A stretch of 64,000 bases of DNA, from contig JAIQFS010000021.1 in the NCBI GenBank assembly GCA_020073145.1, forward strand, positions 26,967-90,966. The letters run 5' to 3'. Shown in pieces: positions 37,772 through 45,491 of this stretch. This stretch comes from Terriglobia bacterium. Its GTDB lineage: Bacteria > Acidobacteriota > Terriglobia > Bryobacterales > Bryobacteraceae. The notes under the pieces are model-generated. The model made no database searches. It was not told the DNA's origin and saw only the letters and a list, made by a program, of their open reading frames with translations. The position numbers and the translations under genes were made by a program. Position 1 is the first letter of the stretch; each line of letters opens with the position of its first letter.

Positions 37772-39409
37772 ATGCCGGAAACTCCAGACCCCATCGACGC
37801 CATGTTTCCGCGGTTGGCCGAGGCGCAAGTCGAACGGCTCGCCACGTTCGGCACGCACCGGAGCGCCCAGCCCGGTGAAGTGCTCTACGACCGTGGCGAC
37901 GAGAACCACGGCGTCTTCGTGGTCGTGAGGGGCAGCCTCGAAATCGTCGGGGTTTCGAGCGGGGACGCGACCGTGCTTCGGGTTCTCGGGCCCGGCACGT
38001 TCACCGGTGAAATCAACCAGCTCTCGGGTCGGCGCAGCCTGGTCAGGTGCCAGGCGCGCGAGCCGAGTGAAGTGCTGGAACTCGGCCGGCCCTGCCTCCA
38101 CCGGATCATGCAGACCGACGTCGCTCTGGGCGAGATCTTCCTGCGCGCCTTTGTGCTGCGCCGCGCGTATCTCATCGCCAATTCGGTGGGAGATGCGGTG
38201 TTGATCGGCTCCGCCCATTCCGCCGATACGCTGCGCCTGCGGTCTTTTCTCTCCCGCAACGGCCATCCCCACACGTATCTCGATGTCGACCGCGATCCCG
38301 ACATCCAGGCCGTGCTCGACCATTTCGAGGTTCGCGTCAGCGACATCCCGGTGCTGATTTGCCGCGGCGATTTAGTGCTTCGCAATCCGACCAACGCCGA
38401 AGCCGCGGCCTGCTTTGGCCTGAACACGGGGATTGACGAACAGGACGTGTACGACCTGATCGTGGTCGGGGCCGGCCCAAGCGGGCTGGCCGCCGCGGTT
38501 TATGGCGCCTCGGAAGGCCTGAATGTGCTGGTCATCGAAGGCAACGCGCCGGGCGGGCAGGCTGGATCGAGCTCGCGAATCGAGAATTACCTCGGCTTCC
38601 CCATGGGAATTTCCGGACAGGAACTGGCCGGCCGCGCCTTTGTGCAGGCGGAGAAATTCGGCGCGCAGATCCTGATCGCCCGCGCCGCCCGGGCTCTGCG
38701 GTGCGAGCGCCCGCCGTACACGGTCGACCTGGAGGGTGGCGGATCGGTACAGGGCCGCAGCATCATCGTCGCCACGGGCGCGCAATACCGAAAACTCGAT
38801 CTGGCGAAACTCGCTCAGTTCGAAGGCCTCGGCATCTATTACGGCGCGACCCAGGTGGAAGCCGTGCTTTGCCGCGACGAAGAAGTCGCCGTCGTGGGAG
38901 GAGGGAATTCAGCCGGTCAGGCCGCCCTGTTTCTTTCCACTATTGCCAAACACGTGTACCTGGTGGTTCGCGGACCCGGCCTGGCGGACTCGATGTCGCG
39001 GTACCTGATTTCCCGCATCGAAACGTGCCGCGAGATCACGTTCAAGCCGTGGACCCAGATTGACGAACTCGACGGCGAATCGCATCTGGAACAGGTGCGC
39101 TGGCGCGACGTGCAGACGGGGGCGGCGGAAACCCGGGAGATCCGGCACCTGTTCCTGATGACCGGAGCCAATCCCAACACCGAATGGCTCGGCGGCTGCG
39201 TCGCGCTGGACAGCAAGCAGTTCATCAAGACCGGCGTCGACCTGGGCGGGGAATGGCGTTTGTGCCGCGCCCCGTACCTTCTCGAAACCAGCCTGCCCTG
39301 CGTATTCAGCGTGGGAGACATCCGGTCGGGAAGCATCAAGCGCGTGGCCTCGGCCGTGGGCGAAGGTTCGATGGCGGTCCAGTTCGTGCATCGAGTGCTG
39401 GCGGAGTAA
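37772..39409 (+). CDS. cNMP-binding domain fused to thioredoxin-reductase-like flavoprotein
   Basis: A 545-residue three-part protein: a cyclic-nucleotide-binding (Crp-like) domain at ~10-135 (PGEVLYDRGDENHGVFVVV), a thioredoxin-fold linker at ~140-215 (HPHTYLDVDRDPD), and a TrxR-like FAD/NADPH part at ~226-545 with GAGPSG (233-238), the AGSSSRIENYLGFP segment, the NADPH motif GGGNSAG and the C-terminal SVGDIRSGSIKRVASAVGEG. The CATC redox pair of thioredoxin reductases is replaced by IYYGATQ, so it cannot reduce thioredoxin by the standard route. It may pass electrons to another acceptor under nucleotide control. It is cytoplasmic and lies 48 bp before a quinoprotein gene. Confidence 0.9.
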   Translation: MPETPDPIDAMFPRLAEAQVERLATFGTHRSAQPGEVLYDRGDENHGVFVVVRGSLEIVGVSSGDATVLRVLGPGTFTGEINQLSGRRSLVRCQAREPSEVLELGRPCLHRIMQTDVALGEIFLRAFVLRRAYLIANSVGDAVLIGSAHSADTLRLRSFLSRNGHPHTYLDVDRDPDIQAVLDHFEVRVSDIPVLICRGDLVLRNPTNAEAAACFGLNTGIDEQDVYDLIVVGAGPSGLAAAVYGASEGLNVLVIEGNAPGGQAGSSSRIENYLGFPMGISGQELAGRAFVQAEKFGAQILIARAARALRCERPPYTVDLEGGGSVQGRSIIVATGAQYRKLDLAKLAQFEGLGIYYGATQVEAVLCRDEEVAVVGGGNSAGQAALFLSTIAKHVYLVVRGPGLADSMSRYLISRIETCREITFKPWTQIDELDGESHLEQVRWRDVQTGAAETREIRHLFLMTGANPNTEWLGGCVALDSKQFIKTGVDLGGEWRLCRAPYLLETSLPCVFSVGDIRSGSIKRVASAVGEGSMAVQFVHRVLAE

Positions 39410-39457
39410 GGCTGTTGCTGAAGCCCGGCCCTGATTTTTGTTAGCTTATGGAGAGCC

Positions 39458-41320
39458 ATGCGTAAACCACTTTTGACCCTTTTTGTGCTGGGGCTGTGCT
39501 GGAGCGTTCCGGGGGCGAGCCAGCCGGCGAAAGCCCCGGCCTCCGCGAAAGCGTTGGAGATCGATGCGGCCGCACTCCGGGCCGCGGGCAGCCCGACCGA
39601 TCCTCACGCGGGTGAGTGGTTGAGCTACGGACGCACACAGGGCGAAACCCGTTATAGTCCGCTGAAGCAAATCGACACGACCAACGTCAATCGTCTGGGC
39701 CTGGCCTGGACCTACACGCTGGGCGCGGGTGGCGGCAACCAGGAAGGAACGCCGCTGGTTTGGAACAACACGATCTACGGGATCACGAGTTGGAGCGTGG
39801 TCTTCGCCGTCGACGCCCGCACCGGCAAGGAGCTGTGGCGGTGGGACCCCGAGATCAACCAGATTACCGTGCGGCCGAAGATCTGCTGCGGTATTGTGAA
39901 TCGCGGCCTGGCGATCTACCAGGGACGCATCTTCGCTCCGGTGATCGATGGACGGCTGGTGGCCCTCGACGCGGTCACGGGCAAAGTCGCCTGGGAAGCG
40001 CGGCTGGGCTACACCCAGGATTGGTACAGCGTCACCATGGCGCCGCGCATCGCGGGCAATAAAGTGGTGATCGGCACCGCCGGAGGGGACCATCCGACGC
40101 GCGGTCTGATCGACGCTTACGACACCGCGACGGGACACCGCCTGTGGCGCTTTTACACTGTGCCGGGCGATCCCTCGAAGCCCTATGAAGATGAAGCCCA
40201 GCGCGCCGCGGCCAAGACGTGGGGCGGCGACTTTTACAAAATGGGCGGAGGCGGAGCGGTGTGGGACGGCATGGCGTACGATCCCGCCACGGACCTGCTG
40301 TACGTCGGCACGGGCAACGCCGAACCGTGGGTGCAGAAATTCCGCGGCGCGCAGAATCTGGACAATCTGTATACCTGCTCAATTCTCGCCATCAACGCAT
40401 CCACCGGCAAGCTGAAGTGGCATTACCAGACGACCCCCAACGACAACTGGGATTTCGATAGCGTGCAGCAGTTGATCCTGGCCGATCTCACGGTGCGGGG
40501 CAAGGCTCGCAAGGTGCTCATGCAGGCGCCCAAGAACGGCTTCTTTTACATTCTGGACCGGGTGAGCGGGGAATTCATTTCGGCGCAGCCGTTCGTGCAG
40601 GTGAACTGGGCGCGCGGCATCGACGATCGGGGCAGGCCGATGATCAATCCGGAAGCCTACTACGACAAGGAGCCGGTGACCATATACCCGACCGCGGGCG
40701 GCGCGCACAACTGGGCGCCGATGTCGTTCCATCCCGGCACGGGGCTGGTCTACATTCCAGCCACCTACGCGACGTGGACCTTTCAGGCCGGCGACGTGGT
40801 GATCCCGGCGCAAACCGGCCACACGGGCCTGGCGCAGAGTTTTCCGGCTCCGCGGCCAAACTCGATGAAGATCATTGGCCCCGAGCCTCCGCCGGATCGC
40901 GGAGTCCTGGAAGCCTGGGATCCGGTCAATCAGAAGATGGTGTGGCGAACCGGCGGCGGGGGCGGCATCGGAGGCGGGACCGTGGCGACCGCGGGCAATC
41001 TGGTGTTCCAGGTGATCAATGACGGCCGGTTTCTGGCGTATAGCGCGGACAAAGGCGAGAAGTTGTTCGAGTTGAAGACAGGCCGCGCCGGCATGGCTCC
41101 GCCGATCACTTACGAGATCGACGGCAAGCAATACGTGGCGTTCCTGGGCGGGATGGGCCGGCCCGCCACCACGGTCGGGCCGACCGATGCCAAGGTGGAT
41201 ACGCCGCCTCTGTTGTTCGTCTTTACGTTGGACGGAACCGCCGAGATGCCCAAGCCGGAGGCGCCGCCACCGCCGTTCGGCGCTCCGCCTCCTCCGCGGG
41301 TGGAAGCTCCGCACAATTAG
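39458..41320 (+). CDS. Secreted PQQ-dependent dehydrogenase, heme-free
   Basis: A 620-residue quinoprotein closely related to the one at 7526-9394 along its whole length. It has a cleavable signal peptide (to VPGAS) in place of the anchor, the vicinal cysteines in KICCGIVNRG, NDNWDFDS and GGGGIGGGTVATAGNLVFQ. No CxxCH heme motif exists, so an external cytochrome must take the electrons. The C-terminus is proline-rich (PPPPFGAPPPP), like the tail of the paralogue. GGAGAG precedes the ATG. Substrate is likely an alcohol or aldose. Confidence 0.88.
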   Translation: MRKPLLTLFVLGLCWSVPGASQPAKAPASAKALEIDAAALRAAGSPTDPHAGEWLSYGRTQGETRYSPLKQIDTTNVNRLGLAWTYTLGAGGGNQEGTPLVWNNTIYGITSWSVVFAVDARTGKELWRWDPEINQITVRPKICCGIVNRGLAIYQGRIFAPVIDGRLVALDAVTGKVAWEARLGYTQDWYSVTMAPRIAGNKVVIGTAGGDHPTRGLIDAYDTATGHRLWRFYTVPGDPSKPYEDEAQRAAAKTWGGDFYKMGGGGAVWDGMAYDPATDLLYVGTGNAEPWVQKFRGAQNLDNLYTCSILAINASTGKLKWHYQTTPNDNWDFDSVQQLILADLTVRGKARKVLMQAPKNGFFYILDRVSGEFISAQPFVQVNWARGIDDRGRPMINPEAYYDKEPVTIYPTAGGAHNWAPMSFHPGTGLVYIPATYATWTFQAGDVVIPAQTGHTGLAQSFPAPRPNSMKIIGPEPPPDRGVLEAWDPVNQKMVWRTGGGGGIGGGTVATAGNLVFQVINDGRFLAYSADKGEKLFELKTGRAGMAPPITYEIDGKQYVAFLGGMGRPATTVGPTDAKVDTPPLLFVFTLDGTAEMPKPEAPPPPFGAPPPPRVEAPHN

Positions 41321-41393
41321 GTGGCGCGTGAGAAAGTTGTGTACGCTAGTTCCTGATACAACTCATTCGGCTGCAACCTGAGGAGAATTTTCA

Positions 41394-42263
41394 ATGAATC
41401 GTTACCTGTTTCCATGGATGGCGCTGGCCGGCGCGCTGCTGGCCCCGGCCGCCGGTTACGCCCAAATCTCGTGCACGCGGGAAGGCCTCCAGGCCGCAGC
41501 CGATCTCTACCTCGCCGCTCAAACCAAGGGCGACGTTGCCGGGCTTCCGCTGGCGAAGGGCCTCGGATACGTCGAGAACTTTAAGCCGATGAACATTGAC
41601 GAGGGCCTGATCCACAAGGCGATGAAGATCGACCACCAGCGCAGCCTGCTGGATACCGCGACCTGCCAGACGTACACGGAAATGATTGTTGGGGACAAGG
41701 ACGCCCCGTATGCGCTCGGCACGCGCTTACGCGTCAATCACGGGCTGATCGCCGAGATCGAAATGATGTGGACCACGACGGGGTACTGGGGATTCAACGT
41801 CGACAACTACCTGAAGTACACGTCCTCCGAAGATTGGGGCGTCATTCCCACCGGGAAACGCGACACCCGGGACACGCTGGTGCACGCCGCCAGCGCGTAC
41901 CTGGATGCGTTCCTGGAAGGAAAGAAGGATCTGGTGCCCTGGGGGTACCCCTGCAACCGCACCGAAGGCGGCATGCATACGGGCAAGGGGGCGCCGGAAG
42001 ATTCGTGCGATGTCGGCGTACCGAGCGGGGTGAACATCGCGAACCGGCACTTCGTGGTCGATGAAACGATTGGATCGGTGGTGGCCTTCTGCACGTTCGG
42101 CGCCGGCGGTCCCAACGGCGGAAGTGGAGCGCCCGATACGCACCTGTTCCGCGTCGAGAACGGCAAACTGCGATGGGTTCACACGATGACCCACCTGTTG
42201 CAGGCGGCCGGCCCGGGCCGCGGCGGCCCACGCCGAGCAGCGCCGCCCGCCAATCAGCAGTAA
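41394..42263 (+). CDS. Secreted protein, DUF8021-like
   Basis: A 289-residue secreted protein with signal peptide (to AAGYAQ). The mature part begins ISCTREGLQAAADLYLAAQ and has an alpha+beta pattern that recurs in the protein at 43096-44061 (N-terminal cysteine, then a YL helix and a PLA/YVEN turn). Both resemble the family I remember as DUF8021, which has no known reaction. Several cysteines (TATCQ, YPCNR, DSCDVG) suggest disulfides. A glycine/arginine-rich stretch lies at the C-terminus. GAGGAGA precedes the ATG. A likely terminator follows at 42281. Confidence 0.75.
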   Translation: MNRYLFPWMALAGALLAPAAGYAQISCTREGLQAAADLYLAAQTKGDVAGLPLAKGLGYVENFKPMNIDEGLIHKAMKIDHQRSLLDTATCQTYTEMIVGDKDAPYALGTRLRVNHGLIAEIEMMWTTTGYWGFNVDNYLKYTSSEDWGVIPTGKRDTRDTLVHAASAYLDAFLEGKKDLVPWGYPCNRTEGGMHTGKGAPEDSCDVGVPSGVNIANRHFVVDETIGSVVAFCTFGAGGPNGGSGAPDTHLFRVENGKLRWVHTMTHLLQAAGPGRGGPRRAAPPANQQ

Positions 42264-42280
42264 TCCCGGCGGAAGGAATC

Positions 42281-42307
42281 GGGGCGTCGCGAACTAGCGC
42301 CCCTTTT
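42281..42307 (+). terminator. Likely rho-independent terminator
   Basis: GGGGCG (42281-42286) pairs with CGCCCC (42298-42303) across an 11-base loop and is followed by TTTT. It lies 17 bp after the stop of the secreted protein and overlaps the 3' end of the convergent cupin gene. Confidence 0.5.
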
Positions 42308-42743
42308 GTATGACCACCGCAATTTCCCGGTAGTTGCCTTGCATCTCCCAGGTGCCGGTGTAGCCGACCGGGAGCACCAGAGAGTCGCCCGGCCGGTACT
42401 CGTGCCTGGTGCCGTTGATCTCGGTGAGAATCAGCTTGCCGCTCAGCACGTAGACGAACTCGTCGCCGTCGGTCGGCCGCTTGCGGTGATTCGTTTTTGC
42501 CGGCGTCGACTCGAAGATTTCCACCCGCAGCTCTTTACCGGTAAAGAGCGTCGCCACCCGCATATGCAACTCGCCGCTCTCGAGGATGTCTTTGAAGGAG
42601 TCCGGCGGAATCGCCATCAGGCCGATACCGGCGATTTTGTCGCGGTCGAGGGCGACGGGCGCGACCGGGTCAGCGGCGAAGGCCGGGATGGCCAAACCCA
42701 GCGAGAGCGCGCTGCACAGCGCGCCGGCGGATAACTTACGCAT
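42294..42743 (-). CDS. Secreted cupin protein
   Basis: A 149-residue secreted cupin: signal peptide (MRKLSAGALCSALSLGLAIPAFA), then a single cupin barrel with DGDEFVYVLSGKLILTE and HEYRPGDSLVLPVGYTG. The first cupin motif lacks the common paired histidines (it reads KTNHRKRPTDGDEFVYV), so metal binding is uncertain. AGGAGGAA precedes the ATG at 42743. The gene is flanked by two related secreted proteins on the other strand, and two strong palindromes lie upstream of it. Confidence 0.85.
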   Translation of the reverse strand: MRKLSAGALCSALSLGLAIPAFAADPVAPVALDRDKIAGIGLMAIPPDSFKDILESGELHMRVATLFTGKELRVEIFESTPAKTNHRKRPTDGDEFVYVLSGKLILTEINGTRHEYRPGDSLVLPVGYTGTWEMQGNYREIAVVIQKGR

Positions 42744-42818
42744 AGAGGTTCCTCCTGAGGTTGAGCCTCTTGGCGAAGGTATCACGAATCGAGGGGAGCC
42801 CGTGGTTTCGCCCCTCTT

Positions 42819-42862
42819 CGAAACGATCGTTTCGGAATCCGCCGAACATTCGTTGCAACGAA
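42819..42862. promoter_or_regulatory. Twin palindromes upstream of the cupin gene
   Basis: CGAAACGATCGTTTCG (42819-42834) is a perfect 16-bp palindrome, and TTCGTTGCAACGAA (42849-42862) a perfect 14-bp one. Their centres are 29 bp apart, near three helical turns. They lie 76-119 bp upstream of the leftward cupin ATG, in the 352-bp gap before the rightward gene at 43096. A third looser repeat, AAAC-N5-GTTT, is at 42894-42906. They look like paired operator sites. The rest of the gap shows no gene. Confidence 0.45.
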
Positions 42863-43095
42863 AGCCGCTTGCCCGATCGTCTCGATTGGATCCAAACGAC
42901 GTGTTTCGCTCCGGTTTGAGGGCGCCGCGCCCGGACGGACGCCGCCGCGGAGCTGCCCTGAGGTTCTCACATCCTTATTATCGCGTGGGCACCGGTGCAA
43001 ACGCGGTCTGGGAATGCGCTCTCTGGCGGTAAGCCATAGGCAGGCCAAGGGATCAGAAACTTTCCGGCGGCGGTGACTCCGCTAGTTCGGGTAAA

Positions 43096-44061
43096 ATGCT
43101 CCTCATGCGACGTACCTTGCTTCTTGCCCTCGGGGCGACCCTTTGGATTCCAGCGGCATTCGCCGCCGATTGCGACCGGGCCTGCCTGAATGGCGTGCTC
43201 GACCAGTACCTGAAAGCCGTCCTGGAACACAACCCATCCGCGGCGCCATTGACGCCCGGATACCGGCAGACCGAGAACGCGGTGGTGCGGCGGCCCGGCC
43301 AGGGCATTTGGCAGACGGCGAAGGCGCTGGGCAAGGTGCAGCGGCGCTACTTCGACCCGGTGACCGAGAATGCGGGCTATTTCGGCACGCTCGACGAGAC
43401 CTCAGGCAATGCAGCGGTGGTGACGCTCCGGCTGAAGGTAGCCGGGCGCAAAGTGGCCGAGGCCGAATGGTATCTGGCGCGAAAAGGCGACCCGGGGATC
43501 GGTGTGGGAGCGGGCGCGCAGGCCAGCGCCGCGTTCTGGGATCCCGAATACCTGGCCGCGCATGCGCCCGCGGAGCGGGTAGTGCCAAAAGCCGACCGGG
43601 TGTCGCGGGAGGACCTGATGGCGATCACCAACAGTTATTTTGACTCGCTTTCGGCGCGCGACGGGCACATCATGATCGCGCATCCCGGCTGTGTGCGGCT
43701 GGAGAACGGCGTGTCCACGACGCAGCGCGACGCGCCGGCGAATGCGCCGGCCAACGCCGCCGGGATCTTCAACGGCAAGACCGATTGCATGAACGAAGGA
43801 GCGATGCGGAACATCTATGCGGTGGTGGCGCGCCGCTTCCCGATCGTGGACGAGGAAGCCGGCATGGTCCTGGGGTTGGGAGTGTTCCTGCGCAAGCCGG
43901 GCGAAGCGATGCGGCGCAATCAGTTCAGCGAGTGGTTTGTGATCGACCAAGGCAAGTTGCGGGCCATCTATTCCTCGATGTTCTACCCGGACCAGGAGGC
44001 GCTAGTGCCCAACTGGCCGCCCTACGATGGGAACTGGCCGGTGTTGCCGGCGCCGAAGTAG
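43096..44061 (+). CDS. Secreted protein, DUF8021-like, paralogue
   Basis: A 321-residue secreted protein that shares its plan with the one at 41394-42263: a signal peptide (RRTLLLALGATLWIPAAFA), ADCDRACLNGVLDQYLKAVL at the mature N-terminus, an N-terminal half that ends in a beta sheet (VVTLRLKVAGRKVAEAEWYL), and a second SnoaL-like half with an MAITNSYFDSL helix and a PGCVRLENG turn. The reaction is unknown. Starts at 43096 or 43105 are both possible. It looks structurally suited to bind a small molecule in a cone-like barrel. Confidence 0.75.
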   Translation: MLLMRRTLLLALGATLWIPAAFAADCDRACLNGVLDQYLKAVLEHNPSAAPLTPGYRQTENAVVRRPGQGIWQTAKALGKVQRRYFDPVTENAGYFGTLDETSGNAAVVTLRLKVAGRKVAEAEWYLARKGDPGIGVGAGAQASAAFWDPEYLAAHAPAERVVPKADRVSREDLMAITNSYFDSLSARDGHIMIAHPGCVRLENGVSTTQRDAPANAPANAAGIFNGKTDCMNEGAMRNIYAVVARRFPIVDEEAGMVLGLGVFLRKPGEAMRRNQFSEWFVIDQGKLRAIYSSMFYPDQEALVPNWPPYDGNWPVLPAPK

Positions 44062-44157
44062 AGGGGTAGTTTCCAAACCACAAACCAATCGGAAGCGGCG
44101 GAGCAGTATCTTTTAGGTCATGGAAAATCGATCCGTGGTCCCGCATACTCTCTGTCT

Positions 44158-44754
44158 ATGAGGCCAGCGAAGGTCCGGTGTCGTTTGAAGGAGACGAATG
44201 GGGTTGCCCTCATGCTGGCCACCTGTCTCTGGACTGCAAGTGTGAACGGGCAGCCGCGCGACCCGCGCATCGGCGAGTGGCGAGAGGACCGAACCGCCAA
44301 CTCTGTCGGCCTGTACAACGTCTTTGAAGACCTCGGAAATGGGATGATCCGATACCACATCGCCTATAATCTGTCACCCCAGAATCGGCTGTACCTCGAT
44401 TTCCGCTGCGACGGGAGTTTCTATCCGATCCGGAACACTCAGGGGGTTGCCACCGACTTTTCCGAGAGCTGCACGATCATCGGCGCTCATACGGTGAAGC
44501 TCAAGGGAGTCCGGAACCAGGACGAAGGGTTTACGGGTCCGAGGTTGGACGGGTACTGGTTGGACGGCGAAGGAACCGGAACCTTATCCGACGATGGGAC
44601 TCACTACCGGACCGTAGTGCGACAGAAGGCCGCCGACGGCAAAGTGATCCGAACGATTGAGCGCACATTCACGCGCAACGCGGAGCTCTGCTTCAGCTCT
44701 AGCGAACAACAGTTTCGTGAATGTTATCAGGGCACAAGCCCGCCTCGACACTGA
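44158..44754 (+). CDS. Secreted protein of unknown function
   Basis: A 198-residue protein with a signal peptide (RLKETNGVALMLATCLWTASVNG). The mature part is beta-rich: IGEWREDRTANSV, RLYLDFRCDGSFYPI, DGYWLDGEGTGTLSDDGTHY. It resembles small lipocalin-like exported proteins but I do not recognise a named family. Four cysteines remain in the mature chain. An in-frame ATG at 44212 would shorten the signal region and is less likely. Confidence 0.65.
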   Translation: MRPAKVRCRLKETNGVALMLATCLWTASVNGQPRDPRIGEWREDRTANSVGLYNVFEDLGNGMIRYHIAYNLSPQNRLYLDFRCDGSFYPIRNTQGVATDFSESCTIIGAHTVKLKGVRNQDEGFTGPRLDGYWLDGEGTGTLSDDGTHYRTVVRQKAADGKVIRTIERTFTRNAELCFSSSEQQFRECYQGTSPPRH

Positions 44755-44863
44755 TGAGGCCGCCTCCTTCCCGAAGTCAGGTCCATCCGGAGCCTGGATC
44801 CCTTGAACGCATGGCCGGCAAAGCCGGAAACTTGAAATCCTCCCGCAAAGCCACCCGGGAAAT

Positions 44864-45343
44864 TTAGAGGATCGAGAGCGGACGATCCGGGGGCCGCGCC
44901 TGGCGGGGGTACTTCGTAATCGCGAGCCAGGGTAAGACCGTGGCACAAATCGCCCACACGGCCAGATGCATCGTCATGAGCGCGAGAGCCTCGGGCCAGC
45001 CTCCGCCCATCAGGTGGGAACTCGCCAACCACATGCACGGCGCAAACGACAGAATCACGACCACGGCCGAAGCTCGACGCCAAGTGCGGACCGGGTTCGG
45101 ATGGGACGCCATTCCGACGAAGACGTACATGGCCATCATGGTACAGACGATGGTGGCGACGATGGGAGAACCCAGACTGAGTGGCGTGAACGCCGGATCG
45201 GGGTGAAGGATGCGAACGGCGACCGCGCGAACGGCCAGCACGGCGACGACGGCGGACGTCAGTGTCGCCGCCCCCCACAGAACTCGTGGGGACGCAAGAT
45301 CATACGTCGGTTCTTCCACAACAGCTCCCGTTTTAGACGGCAT
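44864..45343 (-). CDS. Four-TM inner-membrane protein, DUF6069-like
   Basis: A ~159-residue membrane protein with four predicted helices: LWGAATLTSAVVAVLAV, SPIVATIVCTMMAMYVFV, SAVVVILSFAPCMWLA and MTMHLAVWAICATVLPWLA. The pattern, with a short HPDPAF loop between helices 1 and 2, recalls DUF6069. I start it at 45343 (MPSKTGAVVEE), since the longer frame to 45448 begins with GTG and adds a low-complexity head. Its role is unknown. It is convergent with the protein at 44158. Confidence 0.65.
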   Translation of the reverse strand: MPSKTGAVVEEPTYDLASPRVLWGAATLTSAVVAVLAVRAVAVRILHPDPAFTPLSLGSPIVATIVCTMMAMYVFVGMASHPNPVRTWRRASAVVVILSFAPCMWLASSHLMGGGWPEALALMTMHLAVWAICATVLPWLAITKYPRQARPPDRPLSIL

Positions 45344-45491
45344 CGTCTGTCCAGAAGTTCCCGGCCGGCGGGGTAGCGGGCAAAGCGGGCTCATCGGAAA
45401 ACGGCTCAACCGCGATTGGGCTGTATCATGACCGAAGCCAGTGAGCACGGGCGCCGTAGCGCGTGACCGGAGCGCTGCTCGCGCGCCGAGG

